A stretch of DNA of 64,000 nt from Tethya wilhelma (GCA_964030475.1 CAXIPT010000003.1:2093058-2157057), one strand, 5' to 3'. Positions 47,039 to 60,250 are shown, counted from the first letter of the stretch. Made by a program: numbers and translations. The notes: generated by a model not told the origin, from the sequence alone.

Positions 47039-47698
47039 TAGCCTCGTTCCCAGGCTCCTCCTTCGCGAATATTTTCTTCGAAAATAAGGAAGGAGAGAGC
47101 CTGGTACCAGTAGTCACGTGAGTGACGTACTGTTTTACGTAATTCAAGTTAGTTAGCAAAAGAAAGTTTCCTGGGAGCTACTGCGAACAGAACAGAACAA
47201 AAAAATGCTTGAAAAAAAACTACCATTTGCTTGTTCAAAGTCATTTCTTGTGTGCCAAGAGTTAAGATGTACTTCCCAAACAGCGTTTGTGATCGTCGCT
47301 TTTGTTTTGTACCTTGGTTTGGTCAGACTGAAAGATCGAGACTGGTAAATGCTGATTCAGAGAGACTGCCATTTATCTGTTGCTTCTTGGACTATCTTTG
47401 GAGGCTACTGGCTGCTTTTTTCTTGTCTATTCCCATCGTCTTCTAGGTCTAGCTCTCTCAGAGCTCGTAGATACGCAAACATTTTTGCTAACATCAACCA
47501 TAGATAATATCTATGCATCAACTGACTGGAACACATGCGTGACGCATTTTAGATAAAGCGCGTAATGCTGAGTAGACTCACGTCTACCAGACGTCTACCC
47601 TGTACGTCACTCACGTGACGTGACTACTGGTACCAGGCTCTCTACTTCCTTATTTTCGAAGAAAATATTCGCGAAGGAGGAGCCTGGGAATGAGGCTA
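47039..47698. mobile_element. 660-bp long-TIR DNA element, 9-bp target duplication
   Basis: Ends TAGCCTCGTTCCCAGGCTCC and GGAGCCTGGGAATGAGGCTA. The inverted similarity extends about 90-100 bp through the TCGCGAATATTTTCTTCGAA and CCTGGTACCAGTAGTCACGT stretches. Flanks ACTAAAACG (47030-47038 and 47699-47707) match exactly. Long TIRs and a 9-bp duplication are Mutator-like features. A short internal plus-strand frame (47231-47446) is probably not functional. Confidence 0.85.
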
Positions 47699-47819
47699 AC
47701 TAAAACGTACAATTGAGGTAACTGGTAGGAATTTCTATGTCGAGACTCACCTACCTCTCACCGCATGGGAAGGTGCTATAATAGATGACAGTTAGAAAAC
47801 TATACTTAAGGGAAGCCTC

Positions 47820-48486
47820 TAGCCTCGTCCCCAGGCTCCCCTTTGACCTTTCACTCACGGAAAGGAGAAGGGGAGCCTGGTATCTGAAATCACGTGCATG
47901 ACGTCAATCGTTGCTAAAGAGCAAATACGGGGGCGCGGAAGTTAGATTAATGACGTCAAACTCTTGGTTCTGCGCAAACAGCAATATTCGCAACCGCTGA
48001 GTGCTACAAGCAGCTTCAAAACTTACAAAGAAGGGTAGTCACTAGTAGTTTATCATCTATTAGTAGTCTACAGTTATAGAACATAACTTACTGATGCTCT
48101 AGACTACCAAAATTGGATGAAAGACGGGCTGAGCCGCTCGCACGAAGGTTTCGAGATGCCAGGATGCCAGCAGGGCTAGTTCTGTCTGTGCAGTTACTGT
48201 TTGGCAAAGTTTACTCCGTAGACAGCCTAAAAATAATACTTTTACTATCCGCTTACTGTTTCTATCTGACAAAAACACAAAATCTACTGTGCATTTCATT
48301 TTGCCATACTAGCCTCACGTGGCAAGAAGCATAAAAACGTGGGCAGAGTCATTGACCGCACTACATTATGCCCACGCGCAATTTTCACCGTTCTACCCTG
48401 TTCTATCCCCACGTGATCTCGGATACCAGGCTCCCCTTCTCCTTTCCGTGAGTGAAAGGTCAAAGGGGAGCCTGGGGACGAGGCTA
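47820..48486. mobile_element. 667-bp long-TIR DNA element, 9-bp target duplication
   Basis: Ends TAGCCTCGTCCCCAGGCTCC and GGAGCCTGGGGACGAGGCTA, with about 80 bp of inverted similarity (GACCTTTCACTCACGGAAAG / CTTTCCGTGAGTGAAAGGTC). Flanks GGAAGCCTC at 47811-47819 and 48487-48495 are identical. It shares its terminal TAGCCTCG motif with the element 120 bp to the left, so both belong to one superfamily. Confidence 0.87.
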
Positions 48487-48499
48487 GGAAGCCTCTATG

Positions 48500-51400
48500 T
48501 TCAATAGTTAATTTTTCTGAGAATTTGTACGCATGAACATGTACTATATAATTATGTCAATAGGATGGTTGACCCATTCCTAACTACTGTACTTTTACTC
48601 TACTTCATAGGCAACTGATTGGTAAGAATTTGACTCAATCCACATGAGGAATCAAAAAATAAATTGCCCAAATTGAGACATAATTATGCCATTATTGTTA
48701 AAATACATTTACAGCATTCACTACGCATATCTACAAGCTCATTGTTCTTATTCTTACAACTTTTTACTCTGTAACTTTGGCAACTGATTGGTATAGGAAT
48801 TTGAACCAATAATATTAATACTCTGTATAATTATATGGCACTGCATGCTCATTCCTACACTCATTGTTTTACTACTTGTATAAGTTGTATGATGTTTCAG
48901 AACAGCCCTGGCCTGATCGGGTATCATACGTACGGTAGTATGTATAGTAGGAATGGGCCAAATGTACCATAGACACAATACAAAATGTTTTTGATCATAA
49001 AAATCTATCAAAACAAAACTAAGCCTTCAAACTTGCTCAGAAGCTCTAACCGACAGATTATATACCAATCACATGCAAGGCCTAAAACTCACAGAAAGTT
49101 TCCTTAGCACCGTAGAAAGAGTTAGTGGGAAGCCACAACAGTGCCATTTTTGTTCTCCTAACGTACGTACGTACTTTTACGTATGTACTAAGTGACTTAC
49201 TTGAATTTACTTATTTGTAGGTAGGATTCAAAGGTCAATATCCACGTGGCATTATTATGCGCATGCGTATTAGCCTCCTCAGCCTAATGTAGTGCATGTA
49301 GCTGCTACTCAAGCTTTTTGTACGGACTATAACCATGCAGTCTCTGATAGTCTCCACACTGTAGTGTTGTGAAAAAAGTGAATGAACACGTAACAAAAAT
49401 TAAAAAAAATAAGTAGTGTAGGAATGGGCGTGCGGTAAAACAAGGAACATTTCAATTTCAGCACATGACTACTTCATTTTTATATTCAACTCTTGGCTGG
49501 CAGTCCAGTTTAACCTACGTGTCTGTTATAGTTTACTCCACTGGTTAGTTTACTGATTAGTAGGAATTCAAACCAATGCAATACTGAATAACCCTTTAGG
49601 GCCGATTACGGATTTTTCCGCATGACAGTATTCAACGTTCGCGATTTTTTGCAACTTATCGCATATTTTTTATTCTAGCCATGGCCTTTGAGCTGTGGGC
49701 TCTATGCAATTAGGTAAGGTGGTGCACTAGTAAAATACCAAGCATGACCCAGATCAAATTAGTGGATATGGCAATACACGTTAGTAGTCAAAGATGGGGT
49801 TTGCGACAAGATTGAGACCATCGGTTTTAAACTCACGCTTATTTCCTAATGCTTTGCAGGAGAAGCTTGACACTAGTTATAGAGGTGCAGGGAGGCATAG
49901 GGTATACCTGCAGCTAACCGCTTCTGTAGTCCTGCTTTGCTAGCTAGAAAAAAAGCCAAAACTTTGCTACAAATTTGGTGAACTTAATTTGACTCTTCCG
50001 TTTTTGCAAGCGTTTGTAGTAAACAAATACTAAGTAACTTAGAACATGCAGAATTAATACAGCTATGGCTTAGTCTAACCATAGCTAAGTAAAAGGAGTG
50101 AAGAAAGAGAGTAGCTATGGCCATAGCAAGAACAAAAATTTACAAAAGACAAAGCTAATTTAATTTTCATAAGGTCTAATTAAGTATGCATGAATAATCT
50201 GGGCCCTAAAGGGATAAGATATATGGTAGAAAACTTCTGTACATAATATTATTATTGCATTAATTTTATGACACTGAGGATCCATACCAGGGATCAAGCA
50301 TAAAAATGAAGTAGTCATGTGCCGAAATTGAGACATTCCTTGTTCTAATACTTTTTACCACACACTGCCCATTCCTACACTATACTTATTTTTTGAAATT
50401 TATTTTTACTTGTTAGAACATCCTGTTTTAATTACTGGCATTATAGGTCATATCAAAAGTTCATTGTCGAAATGGCACTGCATGTACTTGTGTATGGTAC
50501 GTACATACGACAACCATGCTTTACAAGCACCTGACAGTGTATCACGTTACATTTTCAAGATGACCGTCATACTTATACATTATAGTGTTAATTATCCAGA
50601 GTCCAAATAATGAGTGACATTATTATTATGGACTACAATTATCACCACCGAATCGTAGTATAATTATAAACAAATTAGTACGTTAGTATTTCTGAGAAAA
50701 TTATTGGTTGCTAGCCAAAAATTCTTAGAACACAAATTGTTGGTGGTTTCCTGGGATATGTACTACCTATAAAAAGAAGACTCCTGAAAGCAATTTTATC
50801 AAAAGCAATAGCAACAGACAAACATCTTGCAAGAGCCAAACCTCGATCATTCACGGACGACAATAATTTTAATCCCATCTCAAAGAATCTTCCGATCATA
50901 CAAGAAAGAGCCTGAAGATGATGATGGACGCAAAGCTACTTTTGGTCTTTGCTAGTGTCATGCTGGCAATGTTCAATTATGGTGAGGGACTTCCATATCC
51001 TAACAAAACTAGTTTGGCGGCTAATGTGCAGCAAGATATATCCGGACTGGAATGCAACCCAGATCAAAGAGGTGTAGGTTTTAAAGGTTCCAGCTATAAC
51101 TTTCAATTTTGCTTATGTGAGTTCCTTCTATAACAAATTGATTAGTACCTAGAAATGTGTTTCTTTAATTGTTAATCTTTTATAATACGTCCATAATATT
51201 GACCATGCAGCTCTAAAATCCATTTATACAATGCATGGTCATATCACTGTTAAAAGAGATGTATGTGATAAATAGGGTAGCACCAACAAAGTGGTGTTTT
51301 AAGGAATATTTACTGATTATTTTAAAACTACTAAGAATGAACCAAAAATGACACTTTATGGTGTTACTACTACAACACTGCCACAATGGTATAACAGAGT

Positions 51401-52013
51401 CATTTTTAATTAACAGTGATATCAAACACATTAATTGTCAATAGTGTATCATCATACTCAGTCTGATTACAGATAAATATACATCAACAACCAATCAACA
51501 TGGCTATTTGGAGACCACGGAATATGAATCTAGATGTGTTAAACCAGTCAGTGATATTCCATACTGCAGTTTATTTTTTACTCATGACTGCAAAACTAGC
51601 ACCTGGTTTTATGACATGGTTACCATTTCGCTATGTCAAGGTAATTAAAGTATAATAACAGTCAATAATTATTGTATGTAAATATTATAATTAGAAGTAT
51701 CTAAGATTCGTAAGCATACTAGTGATGTAGATTGCATGAGATTTGTATTCATATATACATTGTCAAATAATACGTTCAGTAGAATAATTTACTTAATAGA
51801 AGGAATTAATGGGTCAAATGTCTCACAGACATAATACAAATCACTGTAAGTTGTATTTATTAAGCATGCGACATGCCTCAGTTGTTTTCAATACTTTTTA
51901 CATGACAGATTTGCCCATTCCTATACTATATTTTACAAATATTTTACCAGTTATTGATAATATTATACAACAATATTAATTTTATTGATCAAAGTCCATA
52001 ATAATTACCAATA
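48500..52013. repeat. Left arm of large inverted duplication
   Basis: Homologous in reverse order to about 57390-60250. Shared blocks include the ATCAGGCCAGGGCTGTTCTG region (reverse at about 48900), the LINE-free stretch around 50050-50300, and the secreted-protein gene. It ends exactly at the N (52014). It contains a reverse R1 copy (48921-49482) and an R1 head fragment (about 50305-50416). Confidence 0.85.
50918..51640 (+). CDS. Secreted cysteine-rich protein, exons 1-2 only (copy truncated at N)
   Basis: Exon 1 is 50918-51116 (signal peptide MMMDAKLLLVFASVMLAMFN) and exon 2 is 51473-51640. Splice borders and phase 1 are the same as in the complete copy at 56216-58505, with few amino-acid differences (for example FCL against FCS at the exon 1 end). 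Intron 2 is followed to 52013, where the N occurs; exons 3-6 are not present after it. The truncation therefore coincides with a contig join. Confidence 0.8.
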
Positions 52014-52014
52014 N

Positions 52015-52260
52015 TACACTCCCCCATACGCATAGCAGTGCAAAGGGCTCCCGAGCAGGGAGCACCTGTAGGCAGGCAACAGCTCCAAGACCGACCCGGG
52101 CGGGCGGTTTGCTGTAACATGCAGGCTCTAAGCAGCCAGATGTTGCTGGCATGGCAGGCAATCGTGAGGGAGTGGCTCCATGGTATTACCAAACCCCTAT
52201 TTCTCATTAGGAGGAAGCCAAGTATCACGTTTGTGCATGTTTTAGGCTAACATTGAAGTG
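52015..52260. other. GC-rich island of unknown origin next to a contig join
   Basis: About 200 bp (for example CCGACCCGGGCGGGCGG near 52092) is clearly more GC-rich than anything around it and starts right after the N at 52014. Both strands hold short frames of about 70 codons without recognisable domains. It could be a fragment of a retroelement, another genomic locus or contamination. Confidence 0.4.
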
Positions 52261-53523
52261 TTAAAGCAGCTTAATTGAACCATGCATTGCGGACTCAGGT
52301 TTCAGCCATTCAGCATCTCAGATATGAGCAATGTACTAATATAGGATGTCTACAATAATCATTACTTGACTTATGAAAATGAAGTAGTCATGTGGCGAAA
52401 TTCAGAGACTTGGCCTTGTTTCATTGCTTTTTACAGCACTGCCCATTCCTACACTGATTATTTTTACAAAATTTTTACTACTTGTATACATAGCAATGAG
52501 CCTGTACAATATTATTACATTTATATTCAATTAGATATATACGGTGTATGCACGTGCAGGGTGTGTTGTAAATTAAGGTACCACGCAAAAGAGTTCACTG
52601 ATTCTATGGTCTATTTATAGAAAATCTAAGTATATCAATGGCTTACGTGACTTGATAGCTAGTACAGAGCCCCCAGTGGAGTTTGATGTGGCCTATAAGG
52701 ACTGGTCCCTCACAATTTCAACTTCGAATGTGGTAATTACTGTAAGTGGTATAATTATGCAATACAATGTTAAATAGCCACTTATTTTTGTTATCAAGTT
52801 TACTTTACCTTTGTTTGTTTCTATTAGCTGTGGGATTGTTTCAAGTGAGGGTGTATTTTTTTTCTTATAAGTCGTGCTATAAGACCTGACTGCACATAAT
52901 TATAGATATATTATCAATCCGTGAATCTGAGAGAACAAAATTTATACATAGTTATAATTATTCCTTACAACAATAAATTTAGACACTATTAATTTTTATA
53001 GTTATTCTCAATGTTGTTGTCTTACCTTCTGGTCAGAGTGCAGCTGCTGCAGCTCGAGGTTAGCTTTGTGTCACTCTTGACTAAATTTCTTTACTTTATA
53101 GCTATTCCAGAGTATCAAGTCTGATTATTGTGAAAAACTGATCATTCATAGTGGCAATAAAATTCCTATGATATATAGTGTATACATGGGATATTATTTC
53201 ATTATTATTGTATACCTTATAATGATGGTAATGTCCTTATACATGCATTCTTAGGATTGGGCTACAACTGTACATTATACCATTACATGTTTCATGAATA
53301 GCATCAGGTGTCCTCACTCCTCAGATTAATTGTTGTGGTCGATGTAGATGACCTATAAATGTCTCCCATTGCAAAACAAGCAAATTTGTAGTGGTGATGT
53401 ATTATAATTATTATTTGATTTAGTGTTGCTGACCACTAAAATTAATTCCAAGGCTATAGTACCAGATGTCCTCCATTGAGCAAATGAATTTTTATTTTGT
53501 TATGTATAGCCTTGTTATATAGT

Positions 53524-53761
53524 GCAAACATAGGAATGGCCATGCAAATATATATATAGTAAAAAGTGAGCAAACAAGATAGGAATGGTTGTCAGATTGA
53601 GTGAGTTCATTCCTGTGTCTACAAAGTCATTGAGCTCAGTCAGGGATATGTACATAATATTATGTGACACAGTGAAATGAACTCGCTCATGCAATCTGCA
53701 TGACAACCATTCCTATCTTGTTTGCTCACTTTTTTTACGATTTGGCCATTCCTATGTTTGC
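53524..53761. mobile_element. Palindromic hairpin MITE (238 bp)
   Basis: Starts GCAAACATAGGAATGGCC and ends GGCCATTCCTATGTTTGC. The inverted similarity continues inward (AGTGAGCAAACAAGATAGGA / TCCTATCTTGTTTGCTCACT, then GACAACCATTC), leaving a loop of about 60-80 bp. No coding capacity. Confidence 0.85.
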
Positions 53762-54180
53762 ATTACTAACATTTGAATGTTTTTTGTATACTTGTTAAAT
53801 CTTTTAAATTAAGTATTACATACTACATTTTAGTGAAATTTCCATGCATTAAGGTCACTTGTTAAAATAAAATATAGCCTCCACACGCATAGCACATTGA
53901 CTATTATTAGCCTCGCTTCCATACCATATCCCTGCACTTTGCATTACATTTTAATGTTTTTTGTACTTGTTTGTTATATTTTTTTGAATAATTGTTTACT
54001 ATATCAGTGGAATTTAGTCTAGGACCTGAGCAGAGACTGCTGCCAAAACAGTCATGCCTTTCAGACCACTAAAACTCTGAACCCCCAAGCTGGACGTGAT
54101 TTATGTCCATTATATTTGTGTCTTGTTAGCTAAAGATAACTTCCCTACTGAAGAACTGAACACAGAGAACAACAAGATGG

Positions 54181-54835
54181 GACAGTAGTCATGTGCCGAA
54201 ATTCAGAGACTTGGCTTGTTACCTGGCTTTTTACAGCACTGCCCATTCGTACACTTCTAATTTTTATAAATTTTTACTATACTTGTTCATTTACTTTTTT
54301 AAACACTAACTGAAGGTGCTGAATTGCATGGAGACAATCACAGAGCAGAGATTAGTCAGTCTCTATAAACAGCAGGTGTGCACATGCACATTATATATGC
54401 CAAACCACGTGGTCTATTGTCAATGACCTACATCAAAATGGCTAAATAAAAAGTACAGTATTTTATATGGAGAGTTTCAAAGCTGCCTAGACTTTGTTTG
54501 CTGCCTTTCGCCAGCAAACGAGTATAATTCAAAGTTGGCTCAATGCCTTTTGTTTGTCTGGAAATCATGTTCAATTGCAAGTCAGTTAGGAAGGAAGTAT
54601 AAGGAAGGGGAGAACGAAATTGCACTGTTGTGGCTTCCTGCCAACGTTCGCTTTAGAGCGCTCTAAAAAGTTTCTGTGAGTTTTTTGGTCCGTTAGAAAA
54701 ACTGTCTGAAAGAGGTTCTATATAAGTTTGAAGACTTAACCAACTTTCCTAAAAGTTTATAAGCATGAACATTTTGTATTGTGTCTATGGGGCAGTCGGC
54801 CCATTCCTACTATACGTATTACCATACGTATGATA
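54181..54835 (+). repeat. Dispersed repeat R1 copy
   Basis: A forward copy from CAGTAGTCATGTGCCGAAAT to ATTACCATACGTATGATA. Its middle is of the variant type (GGAAGGAAG tract, GCAAACGAGT) seen also at 42881-43450 and 61193-61762. Confidence 0.75.
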
Positions 54836-55204
54836 TTACACCTTCAAATTGTCAATGAAAAACGTCACAAACGTCACGCATTTTGTTTTTAGTAACATAT
54901 ACAGGGACAATTTATTGTTCCTTGAACATTTAATTTTATTCTTAGCATGCTTACACTTGTAACTTAGGTCACTACTAACTTAATCTAACTAATCAGGATA
55001 ATCACATTACTACTTCATTTTTGTGCCCAACTCTTGGCCAGCAGGTTATATACCTGTCTATTTTAGTTTACTCCATTGCTTAGCCAAATAATTATTATAA
55101 TAGTGAACCAATGCAATAATTATGATAAGCTATGGTACTATTATAGTGTACAGATTATTGCAACACGACACTGAAAAATCCATATATATGAGGGTTAAAA
55201 AATA

Positions 55205-55947
55205 AAAATGAAGTAGTAATGTGCCGAAACTGAGACCCTAACTTGTTCCAATACTTTTTACCGCACTGCCCATTCCTACACTACTTATTTTTTCAAAATT
55301 TTTACTACTTGTATATAATAACGGAGGTCCTACCTGAACTAGCCTACGTGATCTATAAGTAAAACACTCCCAAAACTTGTGTGTTTATAGGCTATTAAGA
55401 AGCTGCAGGCTCAGAATCAACACACCACTGTTGTTAGCGTATACCAACACTTATTATCACAATTAACTTAAACCTTTTTAGAGTGTTTATCAAATTTACG
55501 TGATAACTTTTGAATCAGTAAAAATTTCACAGAGACAAGAGAAGACTCGCTTTTGAACAAGAAAAACTGAACAAGACGATGAAGTTATACAATTTAGACC
55601 AAACGAAGCTCAAATTGAGCTAGCTATAAAGGTCAAGCATTTTTGTTTTCAGCTACGTTTTTGCCGTTTACATGATGAGCAAAACGTATCGTTTTCAAAA
55701 AGCTCCACTTTGAATTGCTGTTTCAAAACGTTGCATTTCAGGTTAGTGCTCGCTACGAGTGCTTATGAAAGCTTCTGTGAGTTTTTAGGCCGTGCGAGCG
55801 TTTCAGGGGTTAATTTGTCTAAGTGAGCTTCTGAGCAAGTTTGAAGGTTTATTGCTATATGTAGATTTTTATGGTGATGAACATTTTGTATTGTGTCTAT
55901 GGAACATTCGGCCCATTCCTACTATACGTACTACCGTACATATGATA
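55205..55947 (+). repeat. Dispersed repeat R1 copy interrupted by another repeat
   Basis: R1 head at 55205-55310 and tail at about 55740-55947 (CTACCGTACATATGATAC). Between them, 55316-55500 matches 23927-24105 (ATAATAACxGAGGTCCTAC, CAACACACCACTGTTGTTAG, TTTTTAGAGTGTTTATCAAA). Confidence 0.7.
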
Positions 55948-56215
55948 CTAAGATATTTTGTATCATTCAAAATGTTTATTATAATATCAGCATAATCACT
56001 GCAACTATAGGCTAACTTCTACAATATTTTTTTTACAAAAACTGAATCTATGTATACTGTTAAGATAATTATATGTTCAGCAAAAACAGCCTAGTATAGG
56101 CAATATATCACAAAACTTGATTGTATAATACTTAACTACACATCCATATTACTATTCTAATCTGTTCTAATCTTTACACAATGTCAGTACAATGTTTATC
56201 ATAACACAAGTTCAT

Positions 56216-58505
56216 TCATTTTTTAGTATTGAGTCGACGATGCTCATCACCGCAACCCTTAGGCAAACAGAAACTACCAATGCAATTGCATGGTGGGTGT
56301 TCCTTATCGGAGTTAGCCACTTTAGCCACAGACTCAATAAGCTTCTCAACACGACTAGTCATAGAAGCATCATCTGCAATAATAGTATTGTGATAATAGT
56401 TAAATGTGAAACGCATGCATGTAGTCAGATTCACTCTAGCAGTAAATGGTACAATTTGATGCTTGTACAATTAATGCCAACCAATTAGCCAAATTGGGGT
56501 ACGTCAATGTAGAGAACTGTTAATTTTGTGGTTGACTGCATGTATATACCTTGGTGACAACCTTCAGGATAGCATTTAATCCCATTCCTTGTTTTTGCAC
56601 AAAAACACTCTGCTGGTTCTTCCTGTTTGGTTACTTTATTACCTTTTAATAAGGTAGTATAAATAAATTAAGTGAAAACCAAAATATTTTTGATTTATAA
56701 CAAGATCCATGCAGGTTTTTCTTTACAGTGAATCAATGACACATGGCAGATTTTGAAATTCGGCACTTTTAAAGCAAAAATAAATCTAAGCCACTTACTT
56801 AGGCAAATTTAATAAGCATTATTGATAAGGTCTATAATTAAGCCGAACTTTGACTGATTGGACCTAATCAAACTTAAAAGATCTAAGGTTTGAAAAGTAT
56901 TTGAAAATTCAGAAATTAAAAAAAAAAATCAAATCTCTTTTAGATCCTGTTTTGCTTATTACATTTTTACCCCTACATAATTATAATTATTATGGCAGGT
57001 GATAAGTATAAATATCAAGTATATTGATAAAATATATAAACTAACCATTTTCACAACCTTTAGGACTACAAATAATTCCATTGTCTGTCTCTTCACAGAC
57101 ACAGACAGCATGATTGTTCTGTTTCTCGACTACTGCATTGAAGGAGTAATATAATAATATTCTTATTCATTGTATGAATTTTTCCCCTTTACAATTTTTG
57201 ACAATTATAACCATAAATATAATATTTATGCACATTATTCTAACTGACCATTGCGTTTAATTGTTGGACATTCTCCAAAGTTAGTTCCGTAGCATATTTT
57301 AGTGGACCAAGAATCTGCAAATCGAAAACGAGCATCTATACAAATCTGATACACTGCATGCACTCATACGACTGCTTAAAATATTTATTATTGGTAATTA
57401 TTATGGACTTTGATCAATAAAATTAATATTGTTGTATAATATTATCAATAACTGGTAAAATATTTGTAAAATATAGTATAGGAATGGGCAAATCTGTCAT
57501 GTAAAAAGTATTGAAAACAACTGAGGCATGTCGCATGCTTAATAAATACAACTTACAGTGATTTGTATTATGTCTGTGAGACATTTGACCCATTAATTCC
57601 TTCTATTAAGTAAATTATTCTACTGAACGTATTATTTGACAATGTATATATGAATACAAATCTCATGCAATCTACATCACTATAGTATGAATCTTAGATA
57701 CTTATAATTATAATATAATTTACATACAATATTGACTGTTATTATTCTTTAATTACCTTGACATAGCGAAATGGTAACCATGTCATAAAACCAGGTGCTA
57801 GTTTTGCAGTCATGAGTAAAAAATAAACTGCAGTATGGAATATCACTGACTGGTTTAACACATCTAGATTCATATACCGTGGTCTCCAAATAGCCATGTT
57901 GATCGGTTGTTGATGTATATTTATCTGTAATCAGACTGAGTATGATGATACACTATTGACAATTAATGTGCACAAGTGTTTGATATCACTGTTAATTAAA
58001 AATGACTCTGTTATACCATTGTGGCAGTGTTGTGGTAGTAACATCATAAAGTGTCATTTTTGGTTCATTCTTAGTAGTTTTAAAATAATCAGTAAATATT
58101 CCTTAAAACACCAATTGTACCAAAAATGACACTTTGTTGGTGTTACCCTATTTATCACATGCATCTCTTTTAACAGTGATATGACCATGCATTGTATAAA
58201 TGGATTTTAGAGCTGCATGGTCAATATTATGGACGTATTATAAAAGATTAACAATTAAAGAAACACATTTCTAGGTACTAATCAATTTGTTATAGAAGGA
58301 ACTCACATGAGCAAAATTGAAAGTTATAGCTGGAACCTTTAAAACCTACACCTCTTTGGTCTGGGTTGCATTCCAGTCCGGATATATCTTGCTGCACATT
58401 AGCCGCCAAACTAGTTTTGTTAGGATATGGAAGTCCCTCACCATAATTGAACATTGCCAGCATGACACTAGCAAAGACCAAAAGTAGCTTTGCGTCCATC
58501 ATCAT
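56216..58505 (-). CDS. Secreted protein with CxC...CxPxGC cysteine repeats
   Basis: Six minus-strand exons: 58505-58307, 57924-57757, 57314-57249, 57132-57046, 56642-56550, 56373-56216. They total 771 nt (256 aa). All five introns are phase 1. A signal peptide (MMMDAKLLLVFASVMLAMFN) is followed by an extracellular-type protein with a larger N-terminal region (exons 1-3, 8 cysteines). Three repeats follow, one per exon: CVCEETDNGIICSPKGC, CFCAKTRNGIKCYPEGC and a shorter CNCIGSFCLPKGC. I do not recognise the family. The pattern C-x-C-x(4-8)-C-x-P-x-G-C and the phase-1 exons indicate modular duplication. No transmembrane segment or GPI signal was seen, so a secreted disulfide-rich protein is likely. 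The acceptor of exon 5 (TTAAAAG) is weak. A partial second copy lies inverted at 50918. Confidence 0.78.
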
Positions 58506-60250
58506 CTTCAGGCTCTTTCTTGTATGATCGGAAGATTCTTTGAGATGGGATTAAAATTATTGTCGTCCGTGAATGATCGAGGTTTGGCTCTTGCAAGATG
58601 TTTGTCTGTTGCTATTGCTTTTGATAAAATTGCTTTCAGGAGTCTTTCTTTTATAGATAGTACATATCCCAGGAAACCACCAACAATTTGTGTTCTAAGA
58701 ATTTTTGGCTAGCAACCAATAATTTTCTCAGAAATACTAACGTACTAATTTGTTTATAATTATACTACGATTCGGTGGTGATAATTGTAGTCCATAATAA
58801 TAATGTCACTCATTATGTGGACTCTGGATAATTAACACTATAATGTATAAGTATGACAGTCATCTTGAAAATGTAACGTGATATAAATTTTATTATAAAT
58901 AACTGAGTATCATGAATTTCAAGGCTGATGCAGGTGTACAAAAATTTCAAAAAATAAGTAGTGTAGGAATGGGCAGTGTAGTAAAAAGTAGTAGAACAAG
59001 GAATGTCTCAATTTCGGCACATGACTACTTCATTTTTATGCTTGATCCCTGGTATGGATCCTCAGTGTCATAAATGCAATAATAATATTATGTATACAGA
59101 AGTTTTCTACCATAGCTTATCCCTTTATATAGGGCCCAGATTATTCATGCATACTTAATTAGACCTTATGAAAATTAAATTAGCTTTGTCTTTTGTAAAT
59201 TTTTGTTCTTGCTATAGCCATAGCTACTCTCTTTCTTCACTAGTTTTACTTAGCTATGGTTAGACTAAGCCATAGCTGTATCAATTCTGTTCTGAGTTAG
59301 TATTTATTTACTTCAAATGCTTGCAAAAACGGAAGCAGTCAATAATGTGGAAAAATCCGCAATCGGCCACCCATTCCTACACTACTTATTTTTTGAAATT
59401 TTTGTTACTTGTTCATTCACTTTTTACACAACACTACAGTGTGGAGACTATCAGAGACTGCATGGTTAGTCCTTACAAAAAGCTTGAGTAGCAGCTACAT
59501 GCACTACATTAGGCTGAGGAGGCTAATACGCATGCGCATAATAATGCCACGTGGATAATGACCTTTGAACCCTACCTACAAATAAGTAAATTCAAGTAAG
59601 TCACTTAGTACGTACATACGTTAGGAGAACAAAAAATGGTACTGTTGTGGCTTCCCACTAGCTCTCTCTACGAGTGCTAAGGAAAGTTTCTGTGAGTTTT
59701 AGGCCTTGCATGCGATTGGTATATTATCTGTCGGTTAGAGCTTCTTTTGTTTTTAATTGATAGATTTTTATGATCATAAACATTTTGTATTGTGTCTATG
59801 GGACATTTGGCCCATTCCTACTATACGTACTACCGTACATATGATACCCAATCAGGCCAGGGCTGTTCTGAAACATCATACAACTTATACAAGTAGTAAA
59901 ACAATGAGTGGTGGAATGAGCATGCAGCTAGTGCCTATATACAGAGTATTAATATTATTGGTTCAAATTCCTATACCAATCAGTTGCCAATAAAAATTCC
60001 TGTACCAATCAGTTGCTTATTTTAGCAGTAGAGTAAAAAGTAATACAATAAAGCTCATGAGAGTAAGAATGCAGTGCATGCTGAGGAACAATAAGGCATG
60101 TCTCAATTCGGCAACAAACTACTTCTGTTTAATCGCTCATATGGATGGTAATAATTATGCCGTGAGTGTCATAAAGCTACTATAATAATGGTTCAAATTC
60201 CTACCAATCAGTTGCCTAAGCAGTGGAGTAACTAGTAGTAAAAATTTAAT
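57390..60250. repeat. Right arm of large inverted duplication
   Basis: Reverse-complement counterpart of 48500-52013. The pairing is clear from 57390 (TTATTATTGGTAATTATTAT against the sequence ending at 52013) through the secreted-protein gene to the region near 60000. Small substitutions and indels separate the arms. Contains R1 pieces at about 58920-59040 (reverse head) and 59371-59846 (forward). Confidence 0.85.

Larger units (their letters stand above)
52261..56215. other. Spacer between inverted arms, repeats only
   Basis: No gene recognised. Holds an R1 head (about 52376-52480), the palindromic MITE at 53524-53761, R1 copies at 54181-54835 and 55205-55947 (the latter split by the 55316-55500 dispersed repeat), and AT-rich sequence. 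Confidence 0.5.

Noticed and set aside
47231..48334. Short frames inside the long-TIR elements
   Set aside because: Too short for a transposase and different between the two elements; the elements look non-autonomous.
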